Positions 1-11,814 of a stretch of 64,000 nt of DNA are shown here, piece after piece (the stretch's first letter is position 1; each line of letters begins with the position of its first letter). Location of the stretch: the NCBI GenBank assembly GCA_002116315.1, contig KZ107838.1, positions 1,046,576 to 1,110,575 of the forward strand. The letters run 5' to 3'. Origin of the DNA: Epicoccum nigrum. Lineage: Eukaryota; Ascomycota; Dothideomycetes; Pleosporales; Didymellaceae. A program made the position numbers and the translations under genes. Below the pieces are notes generated by a model that was given only the letters and a program-made list of their open reading frames with translations, was not told where the DNA came from and searched no databases.

Positions 1-225
1 TGGCATATTGCTAACACTGTCCTTCATTTGGTGGGCGAGCGAAACGGTCGCTTGGTACGTGCTTTCTCTTCCGATCTTTGTGCTGCTATCTCTGGACTAG
101 AGTCAGTCAGTCTACCTTCTTCCCAGTCCACCCATTCTTCGAGTCGAGCTGCGCTTACAGGACACAGCGAAATCTACTGCCACCCCGAATATGCAAGCTA
201 TTCTCCTTACATTTCCGCCGTCAAC

Positions 226-516
226 ATGCACGCACCGAAGCGCGGTGTTGTTATTCCTACCCTTATTTATCGCGCATTGTTTAAAGGTTGGGCGGCGTCC
301 ATTGTTTCACCTGCCGCAGCTTTGTTGTCTTGGATGGGGACTACGTTGCGGACTTTTGCGTCTAGCACCGGCGTGACCAGCGTGGATCCAACTATGTACG
401 AGACTGCGCCCAATGGGCCTGCAGCCACGCAGACAGCATGGAAAACACAAGAAGAGGTGCTTGAGGAAGAGAGCTGGGAATGGAGTATGGCGGAGGATGA
501 GCTCCTCCGGCGGTAG
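226..516 (+). CDS. small hypothetical protein, 96 aa
   Basis: The frame is open upstream, but the first ATG in good context (CAACATG) is at 226. The predicted product has one hydrophobic stretch at about residues 9-38, from the PTLIYRAL region to ALLSWMG. Its C-terminus is acidic and Glu/Trp-rich (EEVLEEESWEW) and it ends at a TAG at 514. I recognise no domain. It could equally be the last exon of a gene starting left of the window, or a chance open frame. Transcript evidence would be needed to keep it. Confidence 0.35.
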   Translation: MHAPKRGVVIPTLIYRALFKGWAASIVSPAAALLSWMGTTLRTFASSTGVTSVDPTMYETAPNGPAATQTAWKTQEEVLEEESWEWSMAEDELLRR

Positions 517-1423
517 GCGCATTCGTTGTTTGTCACCTGAATCTGAGCGTTGATTAGGGCTTGCATTGCATTGTTTAGCGTGGCGTTGGCGTTGCTTCTT
601 TCTAAGGGGAAGCGGCCAGGAACTTGTCTGGCTTTGGGGCACTAAGGAGTTCAGTATACCCTTTCAGAGCGGTCGAGCTTATGTTTTGCAAGGACGACAG
701 TCTACTGACTACTATTACATATTGCAATCTTGCGCACTTGTCCATGACCCTCCAAACGTTGTCACATCTCATCTGCATGTCAGGTCGGAAGTAGGCTGCG
801 TCTGTCTTACTTTCACTGCGGTCCATTGGTCTGCTGCTGTGGTGAAAGGCGCAAGACAGCGCTTCTTCAGCGCTCCCTTGGTCCGCTCCTTTGGTGAGAT
901 AGCGCTCTTTATCAGCGGTCCGTGAGTTAGCTCCTTTGGTGAAGGCAGAAGATAGCGCTTCTTCAGCGGGCACATTGTGTATCGATGTTATATCTTTGCC
1001 TCTCACTGGCTAAAGCTGCATTGCGCAGATTGCAGATTGTGCAGGTACAGGGAACAGGGAAACTAAGGAAGTCTTTGTTTATTATCTTTTGCTCCTGGAC
1101 TGCTCGTCTTGCTTGCTCTCCGTAAAGGGTAAGATCAAGTGACAGTCAGCTTCACTGACCCCGTTGACAATAGCTGCAAATACGACTGGCAAAGCACAGC
1201 GCAGCAGACACCCTAATTCCTGTCACTTCCTCAACTGCCACTGTACCCATCACTCTATTGACGGCAGCGTGCCATTAATACCAGCGCCCTGGGATTTGGG
1301 TTAGCACTGACCACAACCAACCAATCTACACTCTCTCACAGACAGTTGAGGCTGGTTTCCTCAACATCACGATCACTACAAAAGCAATACAAACAACCCT
1401 CGACATTGCAACAGCGAGAAGCT
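517..1423. other. intergenic region
   Basis: I see no convincing gene. It contains a degenerate tandem repeat at about 840-971. The last 200 bases probably act as promoter and 5' leader of the gene starting at 1424. Confidence 0.5.
840..971. repeat. degenerate minisatellite, about three units
   Basis: Three imperfect units of about 35-50 bases each begin with GGTGA and contain AGCGCT followed by TTCAGCG or ATCAGCG. Units 1 and 2 end in GCTCCTTT. The first and third are the most alike (GAAGGC/GAAAGGC, AAGA, AGCGCTTCTTCAGCG). It lies in non-coding DNA. Confidence 0.55.
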
Positions 1424-2353
1424 ATGTCGCACCTCACGCCTCCATCCTCGCGCAAACGCCCTTCGCTAGATGAGGAAGCAAGTACGAGTGACCTTAGCAC
1501 ATACACCGCCGGCTCAGCAAAGCGTCAGTGCACGTCGTTGCCAGAAAAAGTGCCATCCTCATCGCTTCGTCTCTTGATTACAGGGAAAGACATTCCGTGG
1601 GAACTGCCATCGAAAACAGTGCCGTCTTCAGGCCTTCGTCTCTTGATACCAAAAGAAGAAGCACCGCCAACACCGCCATCAAGCATCACAGCAGCGGCTA
1701 CGATGGCCCTGAAACTGACCATACCGCGCGAACAAACGACCCGCGATGAGTTGGCCAAGGTGAATCGACACAAGTCTGACGCGGAACGCTGGAAACCAAA
1801 GCTCCAACGACCATATCCCAGGCAGAGCGAGATCAAACGAGCGTATCCACTCAAACTCCTACGTCACTATCCCGACAGCACCGTCCAACCCCAGCCCGAC
1901 TTCCAGCGGCCGAAAATCGACAAGTCCCCGCGAGTCTCTCGCCTCCTACAGCAGTTCCCTCTCCTCGAGACCAACAAGAAGCGCACCCTCACCATCATCT
2001 ACCCCAGCCCGGATCCCGCCACGCCAGCGAGCCTCGCGATCCCGCTGAGCGCTCTTAGGGAGGACCTGAGCTACACCCGCCTGGCCAACCCGGAGCTGCA
2101 GTGGAACCAGTACCTCACGCAGACGGACCACGCGCGGTACTGGGCGTGGCAGGCCTTCTCGCTCCCGGAGCTGGACCGCGTCGACCGCGGGCGCGAGGCC
2201 ATGGTCCACTCCGGGCTCGACGAGGTGGATCTCCAGCGCGAGAATCACGGCTGGCCCAACGGATTGCCCGACTGGAAGAGGCCCTGGACGGGGCGCTTCG
2301 CTGCTGGGGCAGCGGGCTGGCCCGAGACGCCGATGCACTTCTTCTACATGTGA
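1424..2353 (+). CDS. hypothetical basic, proline-rich protein, 309 aa
   Basis: A single open frame starts at ATG 1424; an upstream in-frame ATG at 1346 lies in a leader-like AC-rich stretch. The N-terminus is Ser/Pro-rich and low complexity (MSHLTPPSSRKRPSLDEE). A repeat of about 23 residues follows, with VPSSSLRLLI and VPSSGLRLLI, and a weaker third version reads LKLTIPRE. The middle is strongly basic with many Arg, Lys and Tyr-Pro pairs. The C-terminal 100 residues look folded and aromatic (HARYWAWQAFSLPELD, PDWKRPWTGRF). From about 2000 the DNA becomes much richer in G+C. I recognise no domain and no membrane segment. A nuclear or nucleic-acid role is possible from composition only. Confidence 0.6.
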   Translation: MSHLTPPSSRKRPSLDEEASTSDLSTYTAGSAKRQCTSLPEKVPSSSLRLLITGKDIPWELPSKTVPSSGLRLLIPKEEAPPTPPSSITAAATMALKLTIPREQTTRDELAKVNRHKSDAERWKPKLQRPYPRQSEIKRAYPLKLLRHYPDSTVQPQPDFQRPKIDKSPRVSRLLQQFPLLETNKKRTLTIIYPSPDPATPASLAIPLSALREDLSYTRLANPELQWNQYLTQTDHARYWAWQAFSLPELDRVDRGREAMVHSGLDEVDLQRENHGWPNGLPDWKRPWTGRFAAGAAGWPETPMHFFYM

Positions 2354-2990
2354 AAGCCAAGGTCGGAGGGTTTGCTCTTGAAAAGGTGGCGCGCGAGGAC
2401 TCGCCCATCACATGGGGGAAAAAGGATATCTTGTAGAAAATATAATGTAAATTGATGAAACATGTGCGCGCGTTCGAGAGGTTGACTGGAGATGACGGAC
2501 GGATGGTCAGACAGCGACGTTTTCAGACCCCTCTCCCATGTCCCCTCTCAAGACGCGATCTATGTTACCCAAGTCCGTAGCCTCCCATATCACAATCCAA
2601 GCCAGAAATGCCCGACTGCGGGTAGGTACCCCTTTCGACAAACACCGCTTGCCTGACTCCCAAGCCATGGACCTCCTCTTTCACGCCAGCCCTAGCTGCC
2701 TCTCATTACAGAACGCAAATGCCCACTCTCACCTTATTCCAACCACCGACCTCAATACAAAAGCGCTCGCAAAGCAATCTGTGGAATCAGCCTCTCCGGC
2801 CACACATGAAAGGGCCATCTGGCTGAGCAGTTTCAAGACAAGAGAAAAGGAATGGAGGAAAGAGTATGAAAGCGATGGTTACCGTAGCTCAACCAACTAT
2901 TGCTAGAATACATACTGTATATATTACGCAGGAACAAGATCAGCGCGGTGTAGCTTGCGTCCCTCTACAGACTATTATGGTGCACGGGTA
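2354..2990. other. convergent intergenic region
   Basis: This is the space between the 3' ends of the genes at 1424-2353 (+) and 2991-4593 (-). Short open frames are present but none has supporting features. It presumably holds both polyadenylation regions. Confidence 0.5.
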
Positions 2991-4593
2991 TCACGACTTG
3001 CCAATTTCCAGACTGCCTCCGTCTGACGGCTTCGAAGCCGCCGTGCCATCCCCTCGCGCTGCAGCCGCAGGCTTCGCAACCGGCTGGTCTGCTTGCGCAG
3101 GACGGGCCCGATCTTCTTGATCCAGCGCGCGCGTTTGGCGCGCAGCGGCGTCGCGCATCTTCTCAAACTCCCACACAATCTTATCCGCGACGCGCAGCAG
3201 CGATCTGCCGTCCTCGAGGTCCATGCGCCAGCGATCCTTCTTCTCCTTGGTGTAGCCCGGGTGGGCGATGCCGGCCTCGAAACTCTTGACCTCGGCGTCG
3301 AGCGCGGCCTGTGTGCGCTCCATATACTGGATCGCGAGAGACGGCTTGTGGGCTTTGAAGTCGTGCGCTGAGCGCGGCAGCCAGGCGGCGACCGAGGCTT
3401 TGGTCGGCCCAGAAGCGTCCATGAGGGCTTTGTGCTGCAACGATATGCGCCAGTTGATGAGCCTGGTTTGGAGCTGCTCGGCAGCGCTGTGGAGCTTGTT
3501 GTAGGTAATGTGCAGGAGCTGTAGCTCTTCGAGACGCTGGCGGCGTTCTTCATCGTCTGCGTCTTGCAAGTGGCAGTATTCGTACTGGCGGTGTGCACTG
3601 ATATGGAGGATGAACTCTGCTTCCTTCAGCAGCGCCGCAATTTCCGTCTCGTGCTCCTCGATCTTCGCGTGTGTAGCGTTCACGCTGATATACTTCAGAT
3701 CTTCGGCGTAGTCGAACGGGGGCAGGTAGTACGACTGGTCGTTTTGCTCGTACGTAGTATCCAAGCTCACAGCGTATTCAGCTGATGCTCGTGATTGGAC
3801 AGAGTCGGCGTCCTGATGGTCGGCCTGGTCGAAGGCAGAGCCAGGGAGCTGCTGGGCGTACCACAGGGCATTGTGACGGACATATAACTGGATCAAGGGG
3901 TTAAACCTGGCCATTGTTTGCTTGTCCCAAAATAGGTCCCAGAAGGCGATTGAGCGTCGTTCTAGCCGGCGATCAAGGCGCGCATAGGCTTTCTTTCGCT
4001 CGCCAGTATAGCTCAGATAGCCATGCGTAGCCACAACGCCTGCACAAGCTCCAATGTTGGCCATGCCCAAACATCGTGTCCAGCGCGGGATAGCTGGCCG
4101 GCGCAGAACGAGAGCAGGGATGGAGGCCGCGAGCCCCAATCCTGCGCCGACGAGACATCCGTCGTCAACAGTGAACTCCTTGGCCTTTTCATATAGCTTC
4201 CAAGGGGCAGGCTCTTGTTTCCTCTGGGCAAGCACGGCCGACGTGAAGCGCGAGGTGTAGTACCAGTCAGCCGCCACGCCTAACACGCCCGCCCATAAGC
4301 CCAGCTTCGCCGAAGAACGCACGAAGAGCGCCGACCGGGAGGAAGCGAAGTGTGGTGATACACGGTGGTTGTATCGTGTAGCAAAAGACGTGTATGCGAC
4401 GGCGGCGGTAGTGGAGCCGAGGACGGAGTACTGGAGAGTTGCGTTTGCACCCAGGGGTTCTGGGCGCTTGGGGATGAGCTCATGCTGTCCTTCGCCTGTG
4501 TGGGGTCAGGGTTAGCCTTGTGGTGTGGACAAAACCAGCAGCAGCAGCAGCAGTTCAAGACGTACCAGCAGGCGCAAAGAGACGGAAGCCCAT
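2991..4593 (-). CDS. fungal multi-pass membrane protein of unknown function, 510 aa
   Basis: Two exons were inferred. Exon 1 is 4593-4566 (nine codons, MGFRLFAPA). A 70-nt intron follows with GTACGT donor, GCTAACC branch point and CACAG acceptor. Exon 2 is 4495-2991. The long frame by itself lacks an ATG at its 5' end, which is why the short first exon is needed; the phases join exactly. The N-terminal third has several hydrophobic segments (about residues 40-60, 75-95, 125-145 and 155-175, for example GLWAGVLGVAADWYY and GCLVGAGLGLAASIPALVL). The rest is soluble, charged and helical, with a likely coiled coil (HAKIEEHETEIAALLKEAEF), ending in an Ala-rich tail. A mitochondrial or other organelle membrane is possible but not shown. 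No named family is recognised. Confidence 0.75.
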
Positions 4594-5314
4594 GCTCAGC
4601 AAACAGCAGTGACAGTCGCGAAGCTGCAACTAATCCAAGAAAACACGACTGCATGCGCAGTCGACGCGTAGAGTTACGGACGCAGGCTGCAGGCGAGCAA
4701 AAGAAAGCCGTGGCCGCTCATCGTGGGCGTGACATGGGATGGTAGCCAGGAAGTCGCGGGCGGGAGCGGGAGGGCTGAACCTGAGGCTGAACCTGAGGCT
4801 GCCGCACTCATGTAGCACAAGCGAGCCATTCAGCACCCGGAGTCCCCAGGACAACTGCAACGCGAGCCGGCGAGAGCTGCAAACAGAACTTGTGATCAGA
4901 GCGCGTGAGGAGGTTTGCTGCGTGACGGTCGAGAGCTATCAAGAAGCTGCAGGGTCTGATGCATGTGACTGCTATTGGTGGTGTCGGGTGGTGTGCGCCC
5001 AATTTGGATACGGCTGCGTGCCTGAATGGCTACGCCTGGCTAATAATTTTGTAGAGTGCCACTGCTGCAGCTGCTATACCTGTACCTATATTTTACACAA
5101 AGAGCCCTCCACCTACTCCCCTCCCCATCCCCACACGAGGCATCTTGCTGCTACCCTACAAAGGAAAATGTGCTCAAAACTCGCATGCTAACCAACCACC
5201 ACTCAGAACGCCGTCGCTAAAAATACAACAATGACACCGTCTACTTTTGACCCATAGGGAATACGTATGTATACACAATAGTTTGGCACTGAGATGGAGC
5301 ATGTAGTGCCCCAC
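4594..5314. other. intergenic region
   Basis: This lies upstream of the membrane-protein gene at 4593 and downstream of the gene ending at 5315. It contains a short duplicated GGCTGAACCTGA near 4775-4800. A possible extra 3' exon of the gene to the right could lie near 5160-5225; see that entry. Confidence 0.45.
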
Positions 5315-7776
5315 TCACCTTCTTTGCATCACGATCTTGCTATCCTCAGTGCGGAGGAACTCGAAAACGCCTCTGTTGAGACGGTCCAGCCCGTCTCTGA
5401 ACAGGTGCTCCGTATTTTCCGTGTTCGAAATAGCCGCAAATGTTCTGCAGAGCAGATCCTCGGGGCTTGCGCCTTCGAGAGGGCTCATGTTTTTCCATTT
5501 CAGCCGCATCACCCGCAGGTCGTTCATAGCGAGCAGTCGATCCATCATCCCCGCTGCACTGACACCAGGCTGCGTCATCAGAGAATGCCGCAGGCTGGTG
5601 ATGGACTGTCTTTCGTGCAGCCAAGCATGTAGAACACGAGAGCACATCTCGTAATGCGGACCAAGATCAGCCCGGAACATGACTTCACCCAGGTACCAGA
5701 GGTTCTGGATCTGGCTGACCACTACTCTTTCATCAGGCGGTGATGACGGTTTGGGGAACATGTACTGTATAAGCAAGGCGAGCACCTCACATTGAAGCAA
5801 CCTCAGTTCGACCATGGGGACCGCCGGTCTTTGCTGATGCGAAGGAGCCACGTCAATAGGCTGGCTCTTCAGCACAGGTTGTGGCGGTTGAGCAGAAGCT
5901 GCAACAGCTGGCGGGGGCTGTACAGCCTGAGCATGACCGGCCGGCACTACTGAAGGAACAATCCGCATGCCGTGGATTGGGGCATGCATCTCAGTTGGCG
6001 CTGGCACTGGCGCTGGCGCTATTTGCTGAGTGTGAGATTTGACCGACTGTCCATTAGTCTCATGTGGCAACGGCGTATTTGACCTGCTAGAAGGATGGGG
6101 AGCAATAGACCGACTGGCAGGGTTGCTGCTGGACGTATGCGCGCGATTGAGAGGTGGGACCGACCCTTGCTGCTGATGTAAATGAACGTGGGTCCTGGAT
6201 GGTGTGAGAGTATGCGGCTGGTTTTCAGAACGGGGCTTCATCTGCGCAGCCTGGGTCTGCGGTGAACTCTGCGGGTGCGCTTGTACCAGGGGAGTCGTTT
6301 GCGGCGTAGAGCCAAACGCGGATTGAATAGGTGCTTGAGCAACAGATATCTCGCGATTAGCGATGCCGTTGGTAGACGTGGGCGAATTAATCGCATGGAG
6401 TCCTTGACCCGGAGCCGATGCAGAACTGACTACGGACGTTGAACGAGGATCAGGAGTCGAAGTAGGTGCATTCACGTTCGAGGGAACCGCATCGTATGGG
6501 CTTGTGTATGCGGCCCGAGGCTCCACACGGATTGGAGGTGGCGAAGTCATCTTCGCGTCGAGTGATTGCGCCCGTGATGCCTCATTTGAAGCTTCACGGA
6601 CTGGAGGGGCGGCCGACGGCGGTGGTGTATTCACTGCCGTGAAGCTAGAGTTAGTGTTGAGGGGTGCAAACCCTCCAGCAGGCGCTGGGGCAGTGGAGTG
6701 AGTTCCAGAGCCCCCATTGACCTCGTTACTCGACGTCGCACTGAGCTGCACACGATCTGATTCAGGTCCATGATTTGGGGTCGGCGATGCATAAGGCTTC
6801 TGTTCAAGAGAACGCACTGGCAACGGCGGGATGTTTTCCGTGCTGCCGGGGCTTGATGCGCCAAAAGACTTGAGTGATTTCCTAGGGCTTGCGCTCCGTC
6901 TTCCTACCGGTATGGTGTTGTACGGTCGCTTCGCTGGCGAAGAAGGATGCTCTTCCCCATCCGATATGGACCCGCCTCCCAGATACGCAGAACTCTTACG
7001 CTTCTTGAGATTTGGCACCGCTTTGACTTCAAAATTAGCACCAGCAGGCGCCTCAGGCTCTGGTGGAGATAACGATTGCGGTGTTCCATGTTGCGACTGC
7101 GGCTTCGTCAGCACACCAGATCAGATAGCTCATGTCATGTGACTGAAGATTTCTTTACTTACGCCGACTTCACCCTCGATCTCAGCAAGAGTGTCAAACT
7201 CGTTCGTACCTGAAGGCCTCTTAAGTTTCATGTTTCTAATGTAGTAGCATGCTTTGATGATGATCCATCGGTGCAGATGAATCTTGAGTCTGTAGATGTC
7301 AGAAAAGTGCGCTGACGTACAAGCCTCCTCGCAACAGAGACCTACATCTCTCTATGCTCCGCATCGTCGTAAAACAAATCTTTGTTGTAAGTCTTCTTGG
7401 TTGGATCGGGGGTGAGGAGACATGTGCGATCAGCATCCCTGCCCCAGATAGCGGGTCCGTAAGTACCGAGCAGCTCCTCCAGCTCCGAATCTAAGCTGTG
7501 CGGATCTGCTGCGAAATCGAGCAATGCATCTCTCTCCTTGGGCAGCTCCTTGGACAGCTTCGTAACTTCACTCGAGAGCTTGCGATAGTCCGGGTTATCG
7601 AATTTAGGGATGCCGCGATTCGTCGTCGAGCTGGATGCAGATAAGCCCAGGCCCAAGCATTCTGTGACCTCGCGGATAGTAGGCGAATGGCTGCTAAAAA
7701 CGCTGATCCATCTTTGCCTATCCCATCGTCGCACGCCGTGCTCAAGATCTAGAGCCAAGTTGTCTTTGGAGCTCAT
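5315..7776 (-). CDS. paralogous-family protein A (DLFYD module plus helical C-terminus), about 779 aa
   Basis: Three exons were inferred: 7776-7346, 7289-7163 and about 7096-5315. The introns have GTAGGT and GTAAGT donors, and the lengths sum to a whole number of codons. Residues 1-165 form the module shared with the genes at 9080-10866 and 55324-58348. It has a helical start, then GPAIWGRDADRTCLL, then NKDLFYDDAEH, a phase-2 intron, and HLHRWIIIKACYYI. A long disordered Pro/Ser/Gln-rich region follows (about residues 190-600), with a basic NLS-like patch NLKKRKSS. The last 170 residues are helical and resemble the C-termini of the two paralogs. At the 3' end the stop codon overlaps a strong GTGAGT donor (AAGAAG/GTGAGT), so a further small exon is possible. 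Function is unknown; a nuclear role is inferred from composition and from the Zn2Cys6 paralog. Confidence 0.75.
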
Positions 7777-9079
7777 GGTGAGGCATGAGTCGCGGTGGAC
7801 AACAAAAGGTGACGATGAAAAAATGATGGGGAGATGGCGCAGGCCAAACGTGGATGTGCTGGAGTGAGACTCGGTAACGTAAAGGGGAGTTCCACTAGTT
7901 AGCGTAAACGTTCCACTAGTCGGGTTGCCTTTCTATTAGCAACAACAAAGTTCGGGATGCTTCTGTCTCAGACACCGGTGGTACTCTCAGTGCAGACAAG
8001 CAATGCAGACAGTGGGTAGCTCAAGCAGGCCGGCGAGAAGTGTGAATTGCAAGAGTCAAGCATGTGTATGTCAAATAGAAGCCAGCGACGAAGCGAGCGA
8101 AAACTGGCCGATGCCGTCGAGTACGCGTCCGCACGGTATGACTCGCCGCCACCCCTTGGTAATCATAACTACCACTCCTTTTCCATTGGTGGGGACTGCG
8201 GGCTACTGTGCCCTTGCTTGTGGTGTACGACGCTTGTGAATATTGAGCATAACAGCAGATAAATCAACTACCGTATACATGTGTCGATACGTGTAAGGGT
8301 TATGCTAGCTTTGGCCAAATTGTCCGAATGATCTCCCCCATGTAGCAATAGTCGCGCCGCTATCAACGAATGAGCGCCGCTGCTACCCTCTTACCAACAC
8401 GAATGCGTCTATGACGCGCTGGTCGTGTCTTTGCCTGATTACTCGCGTATGCTTCAGGGCCTGAAGATGTCTATCGGTGTAACGTCGGATGCTCACTTAC
8501 CGATCGATTCGCTACCCGTTTGGCATGGTGTTTGGACGAGCCGGAGCATCCCGCAGCCCACTCTTACTCTTCGCTTGTCCTTTTGCGCTTCAATGTGAGG
8601 CGACTCGCACATATTGCATGCGGCAATCCCTCTGCCCGTGCGTTCGGGATGTACTTTCGATGCGACGCAAAAATAGGATAGAGCATGCCTTTGGGACTAG
8701 TCAGATTACCTAGGTCGTACGCTGCGTACGACAACGTTTTCTTGGCAATAATACACACTGAACATATGTCATCCCATCTGCTTCCTCAACAATTTCCGAG
8801 GTTAACATGTACACCAAGACATGATCGAAAGGACGTACATAAGTAGCGTCGCGTTGCTTGCCGCACGCTGCGAAAGGTTTTCCAGCGTCCTGCATCACAC
8901 GAGGCTAGCGCAATCCTACACAATTCCGGAACATCTGAATTATCTGAAACATGTATGGCCGAATACCCGAATCCGATAGTGGAGGCTCGTTGGTGATCGA
9001 CAAGTACCTTGAACGCCGCGACTCAATACAGTAATATGTACATGAACATCTTGACAGGCGACCTGTACAACGGTCCGTA
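7777..9079. other. intergenic region between two tandem paralogs
   Basis: This is the upstream region of gene A and the 3' flank of gene B, both on the minus strand. Only short frames without features are seen. It should contain the gene A promoter. Confidence 0.5.
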
Positions 9080-10866
9080 CTACCCAACATACCACAAAGT
9101 ACTCCTTCCTTCTTCCTCTTCTGTTTTACGGAATGGCTCGACGCTCTCCCCTAGCCAGCTGACTATTCTCGTGAACTCGATGGGGTTCCATGGCATCTCA
9201 ACCGCGAACTTCTCGCCAGCGAGAACTACAAATGCTTGACGGAGTAACTCATCTCTGTCAATTACAAGTCCATAGCCGAGCCCAAACCCTTGTCCAATGT
9301 CCTCGAAATTCGCCATGATGGTTTGTGTGGCGCCCATGAGTGTTCTGTGCTGCTGAATACGCCTCTCAATCTCAGGCGCGCTTTGGCCCTCGGAGTTCCA
9401 TCCTAGCGATCGATCAGTATTGAAATGACCCCTTGAAACGTAATTGCCGTATGGACCTGTAGGGACAGATCAGAACACTTACTTCTATCTGCGCGGTCGA
9501 GCGCTGCAAGATGCCGCCTGAGCTCGACCCATGTCAGTATTGCCCGTTCTCTTGCAATGAACACTGGTATGTTCTCAACCATCTTATCATAGTCGGCTCG
9601 TACGCTCTCTCTCCAGACCTTCTCTATGCGGTTGAGCAGTGTTTCTTCATCCCATTGCACGCTGCATTCCTCGTTGTAAATGAGAGATCGGAGTGCTCGA
9701 AGACTGTCGTAGTCTAGTCCCCGATAAGGTGTACTGGCGTTCTGTTGGGGTATGTTTTCAGATGCCGCGTCATCGGTACGGAAACTCGCGACAAGCTTGG
9801 CGAACTCGACGCTTATCTGTTTATCGACATGTGCCTGTGATGCTTGCACGATCTGCTGTTGGACTGCCATCTTATCGTCCGTCAACGGATGCGCACCTAC
9901 ACTCGCCGCGGGCCACACTGCCTGTGCCTGCTGCGAGCCACTTCCTTCTCTTGCAGCGAGTATTTCCCAGACTCCTTCAACGATTTTGTGAGGCTGCTGC
10001 TCCTTCGGCATGGATGATCTAGGGATGCTGTCATCACCTGTTGTTGCCCCGTTGACAGCCTTAAATCCGGGACCTTCGCGGGCACCAACAGTTGGGCTCC
10101 CACCTGCTTCTGGAGGTGTGAGCATCGCAGATGAGGAGATTGGGCTCCCACGGGAAGCTGTCTCGGTTTGGAATACTGAATTGGGTGCGAGTGCGACGAA
10201 TGATGCAGGCGTACTACCTTCGCCGGGTGCATTTTGACCATTGAACTCGGCTTCAGCTCGAGCCTTCCGGTTCTCCTCTTTCTTCTTTCTTTCACGGTCC
10301 AGACGCTCGCGTGCCAATATAACGTTACACGCCTTCAGTCCAATCCACCAATGTACAAGCTTGTGTATACTTCAAACAGTGTCAGTGACGTCGGCCTTCT
10401 CCAGATCCTACACGTGCTCCTCTCTATGAAGCGTAATAGGTGATAACGGCACTTACAGCTGTTTGTCTTCCTCATTCTCGTAGTAAAGATCCCTCGGGTA
10501 TAGGCCTTCTTCCACGCCAGGCTCGTTCGCTGTTATGAGATGTTCCCTGTCACCAATACGACCCCAGATCCTGCAGCCATGCTTTTTCAGAAGAGCGTCA
10601 ACCTCTGCTTTCAAGCTATTCTCTTCACTAAGACGCCTCATGAGGTCGTCAGATTCTTTTGGTAACGTAGCGACAACATCGCCCATATCCTGCACCAGTT
10701 CCCTAAGCAATGCTGATTCGAAGTTTGTCTTACCACGCTTGTTGGATGACCATTTTGCCCTCAGCCCAAGCCGTTCGATCAGTTCGTGCATGCGCACTTT
10801 GCTCCGGTTCTTCATGATGTCGACCCAGTCTTTCGAGCCGGCGTAAGCAATGGCGGAGCCGTCCAT
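9080..10866 (-). CDS. paralogous-family protein B, about 539 aa
   Basis: Three exons were inferred: 10866-10457, 10369-9483 and about 9402-9080. The donors are GTAAGT, and the summed length is exactly 540 codons. The N-terminal module matches gene A: LKAEVDALLKKHGCRIWGR, then DREHLI, YPRDLYYENEEDKQ, a phase-2 intron at the same codon, then HWWIGLKACNVIL. A charged helix (ARERLDRERKKKEENRKAR) and a low-complexity linker follow. The C-terminal 200 residues are helical and carry the shared RERAILTWVELRRHL element, then ANFEDIGQGFGLGYGLVIDR and RIVSWLGESVEPF. It lies directly upstream of gene A in the same orientation, which suggests tandem duplication with strong divergence. No known domain is recognised. 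Confidence 0.78.
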
Positions 10867-11814
10867 GATTGTTATTGTCTATTAATCCGAGAATGGTGGT
10901 GGAGAGGATGAGCAGCTGGAAGCACTATGTACCGTGCTATCGTTATCGTAAGGTTTGTCGCAGGTAGTGTCAGGCATGGAAAGATGAAGTCCATAAGCGG
11001 AGCGTCAACTGTCGCCAGATCTGAGTCTGATCACCGGCAGTTGAGTACTGAGCCGCAGAGATGTACACACGGCGCAAGAAGAGGGCGTAGATGAAATGGC
11101 TGTAGCGTAGTCAAGGGCACGGCCCGGCTGACCATGGCTAGCATATATCCCGATGCTCAATTGATGGATTGAAGATGAGAACACTTGACCCGGTGTCGCA
11201 TCGAAAGAGTCGTGTACAAAACCCTAGAGATAAAAGCGGGCCAAGTGGCAATGCCTTGCATGCTTATTGGTGAGATGTGACTTACACAAAACTCATCAAA
11301 GCTTGTCCGCAGGTGCCGCCACGCAATCGCCTCGCGCCTTCGTTCCAATTTAGCGTGTCTCCGCCTTCGCCCTTGCCTGCATGAACGTTTGTACATTGTG
11401 CAAATCAGCCTACCCCTGATAACCGAGATCACAATTCCAGCCTTGTTATGGGCCGATCTACTCGCTATCTGCTTCCACCTGTTCCTAGCATACAAGTCAC
11501 TATGATGTCGAAGCAGCTCAACATGCGGATATCGATATCCAGACGTCCGAACAGCGGTTCATTATTGACACAAGGGCGGGGTCACGTCAAGAAGAAGAAG
11601 CTGACATTTTCGCACAAAAGGACACATAAGAATCGACGCGCGTCATAATTCCTAGGGAAATTAAGTATGTATGTATCTTTATTCCAGGAACCATCACTGG
11701 GCATATAGCCAGTGAAATCCGAACAGCTCGCCAGCTGTAGACATACGGAGTGGAGTTTCGTAATACCTGACCAAGCACACATGTGATAGTCATGTCCGAA
11801 CTGTCGAGGCCAAT
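10867..11814. other. intergenic region
   Basis: This is the promoter side of gene B and the 3' flank of the sugar transporter. No gene is seen; small frames on the minus strand around 11157-11495 show no features. Confidence 0.5.
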
